In this document: in pieces, positions 1 to 9,992 of the stretch
Numbering within the stretch: the first letter of the stretch is position 1
Layout of the letters: each line of letters opens with the position of its first letter
Assembly: GCA_001642005.1 (NCBI GenBank)
Contig: LWCA01000381.1
Span: 1 to 30,175, forward strand
DNA: 30,175 bases
DNA from: Intoshia linei
Lineage: Eukaryota; Orthonectida; Rhopaluridae
Reading direction: 5' to 3'
Translations under genes and position numbers: made by a program
Notes under the pieces: generated by a model
Told to the model about the DNA's origin: nothing
Databases searched by the model: none
What the model saw: the letters and a program-made list of their open reading frames with translations, nothing else

Positions 1-450
1 AAACCTCATTTTTGACAAAAATGCAGATAGAACATTATAACTCTAACACTGCGAATTATCAAATGGCAAAATAGGTTTTTACAATTTTATTTTTTCTGGA
101 ATTTATGCTATTTATGTCAATTTTTAGGATTGTACTGTTTTACTTTAATTTAATATTATACACATTCTGTCTAATAAACTAAATAACGAGATAACAATAT
201 TTTTTAAAATTCTTTATGCAAATGTTAACAAAAAAAATTAAGATAAAATAATTCACTTTAAAGTAAAAAATAATGTGATATGACGGTTCCACCTGAAACA
301 AGTTTGGGAACCACTCCTTTAAATGATTAATAATAGTGTATAGTAGCATTTTTAATATAAATTTTCTATTGTACTTCATTTTTCTGGTAGAATAAAAATG
401 TCCGCTCTCGACAGAGCTAGGATGCTATTTGTACGAAGTACATAACAATC
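1..450 (-). mobile_element. Repeat-family end (TIR element plus associated repeat), cut by window edge
   Basis: About 84-330 is an inverted copy of 28480-28690, including the shared stretch around GTTCCACCTGAAACAAGTTT. About 375-450 carries the family terminal block: a 'ggtagaataaaaatgt' stretch, then an 'agagctagg' stretch, then a GTACxxAGTACATAACA end. The same terminal block closes the complete element at 8219-9031. The open frame at 179-379 is part of the repeat and not a gene. The left boundary lies outside the window. Confidence 0.65.
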
Positions 451-1605
451 AAGATAGTTCAATAATATAATTTTCAATTTAAAAAATGAGCCATCAACCT
501 TCACCCAATGAATTGTCTCGGTATGGTATGTTCGGCTCTGTCACCGTTGCATAATTAAAAACGAAAATTCAACAACTATGGTTACTGGTCAATAATATAC
601 CAATAAAGTTTATTGGCTCAAAATATATTTGAAAGTACTTAAACAGAAGTAAATATAAACAATATTTCCATCACTGAACTAGATGAACATTTTGATGATT
701 ATAAACATTTACTGATAGTAAAAAATATTCTTATACTTTTAATTTGGCTTTAGCCAAATGTTACGGGTGTTATTTTAAGACCTCGAAAAAATGATCAAAT
801 TGTAATTCCACCTCCAAACAAAACGCCAACTTGGTATATAAATATTATAAACCTCAGTCGTAAATGTCGCTAATAATTGTATTAGGGCGGAAACAGTCTA
901 CTGGTCAGGTAGGGAGGATTCATGATTGATTTTTTACACTAGTTTAAACATTGACCACCTTAAAAAACATTTATATTTGAACCTTATCTTAGTGTGAAAT
1001 GTATATTTTTTTGTTCGTAATTCATAAAATATCAAAATATATTGATTGAGCAATGATCATTCATGATATTATATATATGGTCTCAGAAATGTATCAAAAA
1101 CAGAATAATGTAAATATTAATTATTCAAAAGCATTTATTAATTAATTAGCGGATTAACAATATTTCTTGTAGAGTTTACTGACATTTACTAAAACTTGTT
1201 TAAACCGTACCGTACCCTCATTATCTCTGGTAGATAAATGTGACTTCCGTTTTGAAATTCATCATTTTTTCAAAATAAACATTAACAAATTAAATTCTTG
1301 AATATTTTGTGTGTTAGAATGTCAAGTCAAGACCCTTGAATAGATGGTTAAGGTTATATGACACTACGCATCGTTCGCTAATTTTTCATTTTCGGGTGAC
1401 TGCAAGTTTGCTAGGTAGTATTGAATAATTATTGCTATCTTTTAGAAGACAAAAACCCAGAAAAAATATGGATATAATCGAAATGAATGTGACCAGTTAA
1501 TCAAATTCGGATGCTAGTTCACCAAACAAATTTTAAATATTATGTATCTAACCCCCACCTTTTAAGAACAATTTTTAATATTAAATTTAATTACACGTTT
1601 AAAAA
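451..1605. other. Intergenic, no supported gene
   Basis: AT-rich sequence with no recognisable gene. One stretch, 754-873 (+), follows a possible acceptor (ctttag) and stays open for 39 codons. It includes a proline-rich patch, but no family could be assigned with any confidence. The 3' end of the zinc-finger gene lies just to the right. Confidence 0.4.
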
Positions 1606-3296
1606 TTAAAATTTGTATATATCATTCATAAATCCCTTAATTTTCTTTTGAAGGGAAACATTTTCATCGAAATTAGAAATCATTTCATCAATGTGATTTA
1701 TACTATAATTAAAATGGGAAATATCTGGATTATATCTATCAAGACTCTGAATTAAATTCTTTTGTTGAGTCTTTAAAGCGTTTAACGATATTTGGATTTG
1801 GCTTATCTGTTGATTCAACTGCATAGTTATCATTGAATTATATATTTTTCCAAATTTTTTTTCATACGAAGAGTCTTCATCGTCACGCTTAAGAGAAGTG
1901 GCCATGGATGCGTTTTTGAAATTCTAAATTATCCATGCATATAAATTAAAATTTAGTTACATATTTAACATCGTCATCTTTGAAACTGTCAATTTTTGGG
2001 AATTTAGATTTGTTGTGTAAATTCTGAGTCTAAAGATATATATAGATACATTGGAAAATATTATACATCAAGATCAATTTCGCTATTTTGCCATTCGCCT
2101 ACAGCTAAATTGAAAATTTACATTAAATTATCGGGGTTTTACATTTTGAATCCGAATTGGCTCCATTGGTTTCATGCCTGGAAAACGATTCTCTAATAAT
2201 GAATTGAAAATTAATTTATTTAAAATAATATAATCGTCTTACATGCTGTCGTCGTCATATTTCGAGTCGTTTAGGTAAGATTTATCAAATTCGAAATTTT
2301 TATAACTAATTCATTTTTGCTTATTTAAATTTTATGAAAAAACCTGGCTAGTTTGCTTTCATCAATTTGCATGTCTATCCCATGGTTCGATCTAAATATG
2401 TATCAAGTAAAAAATTTTATACGTACTTCATATGGTAGACCAGATAGTGTTGTGCCGAAAACAATCGACCACACTCCTTTACACTACAAATTACGGTGTT
2501 TGATTTTATGTGGTTGCTAAATTTAACAATGTTAATAATAACGTCAAGCCTAACAATAGATGGCTTTTTAAAAAAACTAATCGAGAAAAGACACATTTTG
2601 TTGGGCAGTCTTTCCACATGCACTTGGATGGTAAGTTTTCACGACAATGCATTCTAAATTATAATGATTCTTATCGATGTGTGATGTACACGCTGTGGGT
2701 TTTGAATTCTTCATAAGATTTGAATACACAATTACAATCCTTCCACATGCAAACAATTTTAGACCTAGTAGTGTTTCAAAAATAATTCATTAAAAATTAC
2801 TCGGCATCCCCGTAAAGCAAAATACTTTGCGAATATTTCCCTATGCCGTACTGTCGTGAATATATGCCGTGCTGTTTTCTAAATGCATTGTTTAATATTT
2901 ATTGCATTAGTCAACCTTCGGTGAAGAAGTAAGTATCTTCTCTTTTTGAAAATTGTTCTGCAATTGGGTACGTCACATTTTAAAACGTTGTCGCTGATGT
3001 GAACTCTAAAAAGGTTACCAGTTTACAATGAAAAACGTACAGTAGATGATTGCTCAGTAATTGACGATTGGTAAAAACATCAGAGTTGCAGTCTTCCCAT
3101 TCGCATTGTATGGGAGGGAGATCAGCACAATGGTCGCGTAAATGCTTCCTCAGTTCAGTATCATCCTTGAACGTGCTAGTACAATCTCGCCACATGCATT
3201 TAAAAAATTCTTCCGAAGTTGTGCTGATTTATGATTATCATAAACATAAATTATTTACCTCGATACATTGGAGCAGTTTTGAATGTCTTTTTCCAT
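1606..3296 (-). CDS. Six-finger C2H2 protein with two tandem CWCH2 motifs and a C-terminal coiled-coil-like region
   Basis: Probable nuclear DNA-binding protein, 395 aa. Thirteen exons join in frame: 3259-3296, 3041-3223, 2916-3005, 2852-2878, 2690-2764, 2555-2653, 2427-2516, 2344-2391, 2243-2305, 2143-2192, 2067-2104, 1961-2029, 1606-1923. Introns are 35, 35, 37, 87, 36, 38, 35, 38, 50, 38, 37 and 37 nt. Six fingers follow CX4CX12-13HX3-4H. Fingers 1, 2, 4 and 5 have Trp between the cysteines (CMWRDC, CEWEDC, CMWKDC, CMWKDC); fingers 3 and 6 do not. The array therefore reads as a three-finger unit duplicated in tandem. The W-containing finger pair is the tCWCH2 motif known from GLI/ZIC, AEBP2, MIZF and ARID2. 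The tail (last exon, about 105 residues) is Q/N-rich and helical-looking. The exon chain is strong because every junction keeps frame. The exact orthologue is not identified. The start is the first ATG upstream of the finger exons. Confidence 0.8.
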
Positions 3297-4156
3297 TTAG
3301 GAGTTTAAATTAAAAATTTCTGAATCGATGTTTGTCAAATGAAACTAACAAACATGAGCTGAACGTTATGTAGCTTAACCTATAAATTTGTTTAGCACAG
3401 CTTTGTCTGAAGCCTTAGCAAAGTCAAATTGCACTTGTTCATTGTATATTTATAACTAGGCAAATCGCTATCTACTGCAGATCCGTCAAATGTTCGCTGT
3501 TAGACGACTAATGGTTTTGATTCAAAATATAGTATTCTATTTATATTAATTCTCGGAAGATGAATATTAACAGTTGTCGCTTAGAACTTGGCTCACAACT
3601 AAATTAAACTGTTGACTATATTGAATTTGTTGTTGAGACGTTACAGAAAAACTAGGTTTGTGTTTAGGAGAAACGTCTCCGCCTTAGAAATTTTGTATAT
3701 AAATTAAATTAATTAATACAATTTTGAATTGACCAGAAAAATAATTTTTACATTAATATTTATTCTAATATAGATTTATTTAAAACTCCAGAATCACAAC
3801 ATATTTTGTTTACGGCTTCATCAGATCCACCCTAAATTATAATTAAACTTTGTACAAGCTAGTAATAATCAACGCTAGGACATTGAAAGTGGTCCAATAG
3901 GCCTGCTGTATTTTTTCGATATTGTCGAATGTATCAATAAATTGAAAACCCTCTAAAAAGTGACTTTTTCAATAGATATCTCTTTTTATTTGTAAATACA
4001 GATTCTTCGATTACTGTGGTTAAGCAAACCAATAATAAACCAATAATAAACAAATTATTGTACATAAATAGAATAAACACATAGTATGTAAAGTAAATAT
4101 TTTATAAAAATAAAACAATACAAATACAATAAACATAACAAAACTATCATGTCAAG
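3297..4156. other. Intergenic upstream of the zinc-finger gene
   Basis: Holds the presumed promoter of the zinc-finger gene and one possible reverse-transcriptase scrap (3375-3438). No other coding signal seen. Confidence 0.4.
3375..3438 (-). pseudogene. Possible non-LTR reverse-transcriptase scrap
   Basis: The minus strand reads QVQFDFAKASDKAVLNKFIG before a stop. This resembles the 'DF.KAFDKV' active-site neighbourhood of LINE reverse transcriptases. Only about 20 residues match, and the flanks show nothing similar, so chance is a real possibility. Confidence 0.25.
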
Positions 4157-4545
4157 GTCTAATTCAGTGGTTCCCGATCCAAATTTGTACGGAGCACCAT
4201 TTCAAAATATATATTTTTTTGGACCCCAAAGGAATCATAAAATATAAAACATTTAGTAAAAAATTAAAGGTTTTTCTCATAAGATTTGGATAAATCACGT
4301 TTTTCAAAAAAATATTGCAAAAAAGGAGATTTTTCATTTAAGAATTGGTAAAATTGTATTTTTTATTCAATTTTATTACTGGTGGAATAAAAATAATATT
4401 TTTGAAATAATATTGTAACCCGTATCAGCTTTGGTATAAATTCCATACATCTGCCAACTGTCATAAAAATAAACATAAGTTGATATTTTATTTGAATCTC
4501 ACGAACCCCAAGAGTCTAGAGACTCTAGGAACCACTGGTATAATT
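4157..4545. mobile_element. hAT-type MITE with 8-bp target duplication
   Basis: The element runs 4165-4537. Its ends are CAGTGGTTCCCGATC and the inverse CTCTAGGAACCACTG, a 10-bp perfect terminal inverted repeat. It is flanked by GTCTAATT (4157-4164) and GTATAATT (4538-4545), an 8-bp target duplication with one mismatch. The CAGTGGTTC-type end and 8-bp duplication are hAT hallmarks. There is no coding capacity. A small stem-loop (agagtc/gactct) sits just inside the right end. Confidence 0.85.
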
Positions 4546-5144
4546 AGATTTATATAAATTGAGAACCACAAAAATATATGGAAATATGACCTAACAAGTG
4601 ATTCAAAAAAACTGCAATAAGGAGCAGTAATATTATTCGATTGAAACTTATCCAGTTTTTTCGAAAATATTTTTATAATTTTTTCATTATAAAATATTAA
4701 TCGACCACTTTTTTCGGAAACCTATTGTACAAGTTAAAAAATAATATTGTTACATTTAAAGTTAAAATACTAGCGAATAAAATTTAATTTGAACAGATTA
4801 AATTACAACAGGCATAATTCTAAAAAATTAAACTACAAAACTGGAAAATATAATACTTACAAAACATTTAAACGTATTACTATTGGAAAATAGTATTATA
4901 ATTTAAATGTATTGTTTTTTAAAAAGTAAATATAAATTAGTTCATGTACTCTTTCAAAACATTTCTTGAAATTTTTTAATTATATCATATAAAAAGTCAA
5001 ATTAACAATTTTAGACCTCCTCTGCGATGACTTGGATGAAATTTTTTCAAATAATTGTATATCTTTATATTGTTTTACTAATAATTTCTCAGTTTATTTT
5101 GAATTGTAAAATCCAACTCTGATTTAAGTGGAAAACTTATTAAT
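4546..5144. other. Spacer between two MITEs
   Basis: AT-rich, with no coding or structural signal beyond short A/T runs. Confidence 0.4.
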
Positions 5145-5458
5145 GACTATACCAGAGGTGGATAAGCATTTACTGTTCGAAGGCCGCACTAACGTCCCAA
5201 AAAAAATTTAATATGGCCGCACGTTTCTAAATAAAATTTAATCAAATACAGCAGTGCTTTTCATGGAGGTGACTGGTCACTCCAAGAGGTGAATAATAAA
5301 ATTTTAGCATATCTTTTTCAATTTAGTAAAATCTTATGAGAAAAAACCAAAATTTTACCAACCCTTAAGGAAAAAATCCCATTTTACCGAAATAATATTA
5401 TAAATAAAATAATTCAAATTATTGAGAAGGCCGCACTTTCCCCACTTCTGGTCTATAC
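5145..5458. mobile_element. Second hAT-type MITE with 8-bp target duplication
   Basis: The element runs 5153-5450. Left end CAGAGGTGG, right end CCCACTTCTG. It is flanked by GACTATAC (5145-5152) and GTCTATAC (5451-5458), an 8-bp duplication with one mismatch. Internal 'ggccgcac' motifs recur near both ends (about 5182, 5215 and 5429). Non-coding and different in sequence from the MITE at 4165-4537, so a separate hAT family. Confidence 0.8.
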
Positions 5459-5619
5459 CATTAGAATTTGACACTTTTCTTAAATCTCAGGCCTATTAGA
5501 GACGATATAGGACGATTTAGGCGGCCTAGCAATAATAATATTCTATTAATAATTTTTCTTGGCACATTGATATATTTAATGAGCCATCAAATGAAAAAAG
5601 TTGCTACAATCGTTTTTCA

Positions 5620-5909
5620 CTATATTCTATTTTTTGGTCTTGAATTTTCGACATTCTAGTGCATATAAATAAAAGAATTTACTCGTAATCTAATTTGACC
5701 ACAAATTGATACAGTGTTTCTTCCATCAGTCATGACTCCAGTTTCAGAATCAATTTTAGCAATCTGTATTTGAACTGATCCATGATCATTAGGTCCAATA
5801 ATTTTACCACTACTCATACTAAACAATTAACACCTTTAACGATAAAAAATTACCATTTCTTAGGAATGTACATTAAATGGTTTTCGATACGTAAATCTGA
5901 TTTTGTCAT
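5620..5909 (-). CDS. RPS21: Small ribosomal subunit protein eS21
   Basis: Cytosolic 40S ribosomal protein. Exon 1 is 5854-5909 and exon 2 is 5683-5818, joined across a 35-nt intron. The join makes the conserved P(K/R)KC...IIG motif, followed by DHGSVQI, a TG..TDG segment and the ICGQIR motif that matches 'ICG.IRR' of eS21. The last exon is uncertain. A 27-nt intron (5656-5682, GTAAAT..CTAG) would give a 12-codon tail and 75 aa in total; without splicing the frame ends after nine codons at a TAG. Neither tail resembles the conserved GESDD...KDGI..KNF ending of animal eS21 (81-83 aa), so the true last exon may be elsewhere. It lies 125 bp downstream of OPA3 on the same strand. Confidence 0.85.
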
Positions 5910-6034
5910 TTTGAAATTTTTTACAATAAATAATGTGTTGGAGCGATAAATAAATTTAATAAATTGAGTAGTTACTTTGTTGTAAAATTTACAGAAACAA
6001 AATAACTTTTGTTAATGAAACATAACTATTAAGA

Positions 6035-7394
6035 CTATTTATTTTTAACATCTGTTTTACACGCAATGATTTTTTCATTTTCTTCTATAATTTGTAATAT
6101 CTTGGATAATTGTAAACGTATGCTTTCATTTTCTTGATGATTTTTATCAATTTTATCGTGTATATTTTGCATTTGTATTTTTTCTTTTTCAAATTTGGCT
6201 AAATTTTTTTTTTGATTATATTTATAATCCCATGCAATTATCAAGACTGCCGTGAAGAAAATGATGGCTTCGCTTATAATAGAACTGGACAATTTAAATG
6301 CTTCGTCTTGATTCAACTTTCTTGGAGGTGCATTTGAGTGTATTCCAATCAATTTCCGATGAATATTAATGTCCATAAAATGGTAAACTAATTTATCACA
6401 ATGTAATACGATCTGATAACGATTCGTAACAAATTTCAAAACTTTGCCTAGCACGTAAAAAAATTCTTCGGTAACAATTTTTGGACAACAAAAAGGGATT
6501 TAGTAAATGTTTATTAAATTTTAAATTATTCTTTAAAAAGTTTTCAGAATTTTCACGTTCAGAATGGCTGATATACCGACAAAAAAGTAATTTTTAAAAT
6601 CATTTTCATCTACTTTTTATATAAGAATATTTAAAGATAAATTACCCGGTTTATAGTTTGAAATATATTGTACAAATGAATATATCATACTATATTAGAT
6701 TCCACTTTTGATACTTTTTTTAAACCAAATTTGCATATCAATGCCTTTTTTCATTTTTAAAATTTATTAAAAATTTTTTTAAATCGGTTAATATTTACCC
6801 TTCCCCTAATGCAACTATTGCAAATTAATATAAAAAACATTATTGGAAGCATTATTTGTTGGTTTTTATGGCATTCGTGTTTCGGTGGGTTTCTATGTTT
6901 TTTTGTACATTTATAAATTCAATTTTAGTTCATTTATTTTGGGTTTTAATGATGGTTGAATTCCTTATAATTTTTAATTAACCGCAAAAACAATGGATGG
7001 GCCTCAATATAAATTTCCAATAAACTAGAATAAATGGGCTAGAATTTAAAAAATATAATCCAGGAAAACATAAGAAAAAAACATAGAAACCAACATAAAA
7101 CTGAAAATGTATTATTGATAAATTTATAATTAAAATTAGAACAGGGTAAATATTAACCGATTAAAGAAATTTATTTTTAAAATGAAAAAAGGAACCCACA
7201 TGCAAAATGGATATTTTTAATAAAAAAAATGGACATCATAATGAATATATAAATGCTTAACTGTTTGCTATTGGTAAAATTACGTATTTTTTAAATTTTT
7301 CATTTTTTGTGGACGCATTAGAAATTTGGTTGGCTAGAGGTTTGCTAATATATTTTATTCCCAAATAAGCTAATTTTATTATGGGAAACGCCAT
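6035..7394 (-). CDS. OPA3: OPA3-like mitochondrial membrane protein
   Basis: OPA3 family: integral mitochondrial protein linked to mitochondrial shape and lipid metabolism. Two exons, 7284-7394 (37 codons) and 6035-6412, encode 162 aa; human OPA3 is 179. Exon 1 starts MAFPIIKLAYLGIKYISKPL, matching the family's N-terminal signature with the 'KPLAN' motif. The junction FKKY/IVLHC aligns with 'FKTYICLP'. The 'LVYHFMDINIHRKLIG' stretch then matches 'LYHWVEMRTKMRIMG'. A hydrophobic segment (about 84-99, ISEAIIFFTAVLIIAW) is followed by a charged coiled-coil tail (about 104-155). An alternative upstream acceptor at 6465 would insert extra residues that break the alignment, so 6412 was preferred. 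The 871-nt intron contains a fold-back repeat. eS21 follows directly downstream. Confidence 0.9.
6700..7235. repeat. Fold-back (inverted) repeat inside the OPA3 intron
   Basis: The minus-strand reading of 6799 down to about 6716 matches the plus-strand reading of 7145-7220. Both begin GGGTAAATATTAACCGAT and continue with an AATGAAAAAAGG segment. Further inside, 'ggtttctatgttttttt' (about 6890) faces 'aaaaaaacatagaaacc' (about 7075). The arms are diverged and no target duplication was identified. Non-coding. It explains why this intron is 20 times longer than the usual 35-40 nt. Confidence 0.6.
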
Positions 7395-8218
7395 TTTGTA
7401 TTAATTTTGAAAAACTTTATTTATAATGAATTTAGTTTTATATCGATTGACAAGGCTTGCAAAATTTTGTACACAAATGAATAATATCAGCTATATTAGG
7501 TAAACATTTAAACACATGTGAAATTTACTTTACAAATTTTTTATTTTAAACTGCGGTATGTATTTTGTATATATAACTGTGTTTGCTTATTTTTTGTCTT
7601 GATATAATGTATTACAATTAGTGCTTGCTCTCAAGAATTCGAAAAATTGTAAGCACTAAATACAATACATCATGTATTTGATAACGTCGTGTAAATCAGT
7701 TGGGAGAACGGAAAACATAAAAGTTGTGCTATTTATATAGACTTTATTGTTTCCTCAGGAAATTTTCGTGTACTTTTAAACTAAATAAAAATCGAGTTTT
7801 AATTTTAATTACACAGTACCACATTTTCAGAAAAATTTTAAGAGCAGAATGAAATTTAGTTTATGGTATATAATCTATAGCTGACATTGCCAGGATTCGA
7901 ATGATGTTTGTGACTCTATCTGATGAGATCGTAATCTTGAAATATTTCATTTTTAAAGTGTATATATAAACAATTTTAAGCCAAAAATATTTTTTGTAAT
8001 CATAGATATGTCATTTTGGCTTTACATTTAACTCCAAATAAACTAAAATTCAAGTAATCGAACGTAAGTATATCGAGATATCACTGTATAATATACAGTG
8101 TATATATATAATTAAGTTATATTCAAGTTGATGTTAAATTGAATTTTGTGTTCCTTTAAAACGTAATTTCAAAAAAAATAAAAAATTAACGTCTAATTTA
8201 TATAAATACAATGTATTA
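7395..8218. other. Region between OPA3 (start) and the TIR element
   Basis: Divergent upstream region of OPA3 (-) and probably NAXE (+). It holds a short imperfect hairpin (7607-7627 facing 7651-7671) and a 9-bp palindrome CACTGTATAaTATACAGTG near 8085. A tiny candidate NAXE first exon, 7851-7868 (ATG..TTATG before GTATAT), has the right splice phase but nothing else to support it. Confidence 0.35.
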
Positions 8219-9031
8219 GGTTGACTGTTATGTACTACGTATAAAAAGTACCTAGATCTGTTGAGGACGGACATTTTTAATTCTACCAAAAAAAATTCAA
8301 TAAGAAAATGTAACTTAAAAATGATACTATTCTCTACTAACGGTGCTTGACTAAGTGAATTATCCTAACTTATATAATATGCTACGCGATTTTTGTCTGT
8401 GTGTTACGCTTTATTTAAATAACTACTAGTCTTAAAATTTTTTAAAGACCACATTTCAATTACAGTTTTTTCCGGAACGTATAAGATAAATTTCAACTTC
8501 CCAATTTCACATATTACGGGTCAAAAACCCCAGTTGTCTCTCTTTTTGAAAATCAAACAAGTTGGAGAATTTAAAAAAATATATACGCTGATACGGATGT
8601 TAAAATCATAAACATTATCATAAATTTAAATTAAAAAAATTTATATCTTCAGGGCCAAAACCACAAAATACCCTTTTTTGTTAATGAAAACAGCCATAGA
8701 ATTTAAAAAAATTACAGGTGGTACAGTTGTATTCTGTTAACATACACAAAAAATTTCAATCCGAATAAGTGACGACTTAACGGTCAAAAAAGCATTATAG
8801 TATTCATATATTTTTTTTCCGAAATATTTTATTAAAACAAAAAATGTGAAATAATTAACGGTCCGAAAATTAAAAAAAAAGATTATTTTGATAGACTTAT
8901 TCCAGTTGATATAAATACAAAATTTTAAATCCATTTTTAAGTTAGATTTTCAACATTAATTTATTTTTTTTATAAAAATGTGCCTTCGGCAGAGATAGGT
9001 GCTGTTGGTACGTAGTACATAACAGTCCAGC
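8219..9031 (+). mobile_element. Complete 0.8-kb non-autonomous TIR element
   Basis: Perfect 19-bp inverted termini GACTGTTATGTACTACGTA (8223-8241 and its inverse 9009-9027) extend as a diverged inverted repeat to about 60 bp, including the 'gcacatttttat' block. The body holds diverged internal blocks recurring in other copies ('gtgaccgttaag'-like, 'ggttttgacc', 'ccacatttcaattacag'). No transposase frame. Target duplication not clear. Partial copies or close relatives occur at 1-450, 11709-12260, 13717-13960, 17165-17830, 22415-22545, 22800-23190, 24630-25345 and 28364-29660. The frames at 8737-9164 (-) lie within or over this repeat. Confidence 0.8.
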
Positions 9032-9179
9032 TAGTTTTAGTATAAAGTAGAAAAAAAAATAACATACATTGCTTAATATTTCTAATTGATTTAATTTTGG
9101 GGTCCTCTCCCCAAACTTGTATTCGTCTGATATAAGCATTAAAATATGAAATTGAGTGAACCATTATTTTTGTATTCAG

Positions 9180-9909
9180 TAACCAAAGGGCAAATGAAAT
9201 CGATAATGAACTGTTTACTACATATGGTATGACTGTTGAGCAATTAATGGAAGTGGCGGGACTGTCTTGTTCTCTTGTAATTTCAAAGGTAAATTCTGAA
9301 GATCTGATGAATTAATATTATTTTTTTTAGATTTTTTCTTTGTCCAATGAAAACAACAATCCTATAATTATATGTGGCCCAGGAAACAACGGAGGCGACG
9401 GTTTAGTTTGTGCTCGATATTTGAAAATTTATGTATGTAAAAATTAGTGTATATAAATAATATCTATTTAGGGATATAACCCAACCGTATATTACAAATG
9501 GGGTAAACACAAATTTGATAATCTTGTCGGCCAATGTAAAAATTTGAATATTGACTTTTTAAAAGTGGTTCCGGACAATGAAACCTTAAACAAATATTCG
9601 TTTTTAGTCGATGCAATATTTGGGTTTGGATTTAAACCACCAATACGGTCAGAGTTTTTGCCTATCATTGATAATGTGCATAAAAGTAAATTACCGATAG
9701 TTTCAATTGATGTACCGTCTGGTTGGAGTGACGAGTCAAAAATATTGCAACCTGATTGTATAATTTCACTTACTGCACCAAAATGTTGTATCAAAAATTT
9801 CAAAGGAACCCATTATCTCGCAGGAAATTTCATCCCCCGCAAACTCATTGAAACTTACAAATTAATCTTACCTTCATACGAAAACGGAATATTTATCAAA
9901 ATAAACTAA
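9180..9909 (+). CDS. NAXE: NAD(P)H-hydrate epimerase (YjeF N-terminal domain), 5' end missing
   Basis: Epimerises the R and S forms of hydrated NAD(P)H so that the dehydratase can repair them. Exons 9180-9288, 9331-9432 and 9472-9909 (introns 42 and 39 nt) give 215 residues. They run from [12 protein letters not shown] through [10 protein letters not shown], the nucleotide-binding [15 protein letters not shown] signature, [15 protein letters not shown] and ISLTAPK to the normal C-terminus near 'YHYLAG.F.P' and LPSY. The order and spacing match the whole family domain. Exon 9180 begins after a good acceptor (ttgtattcag) in phase 2, with an in-frame stop just upstream. At least one short 5' exon, with the start codon and any mitochondrial transit peptide, therefore lies further left, probably beyond the TIR element at 8219-9031. 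Confidence 0.92.
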
Positions 9910-9992
9910 CAGAAATACCCGTTGTAGAATCAACAAAAATAAATACATGATTAAATATTGATTTTTGACTTTGAATCTAGTAGTGCATTTAG

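Noticed and set aside
754-873. Open stretch after a possible acceptor with 'GVILRPRKNDQIVI', vaguely eIF4E-like
   Set aside because: The diagnostic Trp is missing, no neighbouring exons are found, and the flanks are AT-rich; too weak to call.
1606-1905. Stand-alone 99-codon coiled-coil (BLOC-1/snapin-like) gene
   Set aside because: It joins in frame, across a 37-nt intron, to the zinc-finger exons upstream, so it is better read as that gene's last exon.
2417-3195. Two independent short zinc-finger genes
   Set aside because: The intervening sequence splices into one continuous six-finger frame.
5468-5659. Plus-strand frame with 'LRPIRDDIGRF', reminiscent of BEL/Pao integrase
   Set aside because: The match is about ten residues, the rest does not fit, and the frame overlaps the eS21 3' region; likely chance.
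6035-6454. OPA3 starting at the GTG near 6454
   Set aside because: A separate first exon at 7284-7394 supplies the conserved N-terminus, and the acceptor at 6412 restores the family alignment.
8737-9164. Three minus-strand frames of 64-65 codons
   Set aside because: They lie within or over the 0.8-kb TIR element or the NAXE intron and have no protein features.
9492-9803. 103-codon minus-strand frame
   Set aside because: Antisense to the well-supported last NAXE exon.
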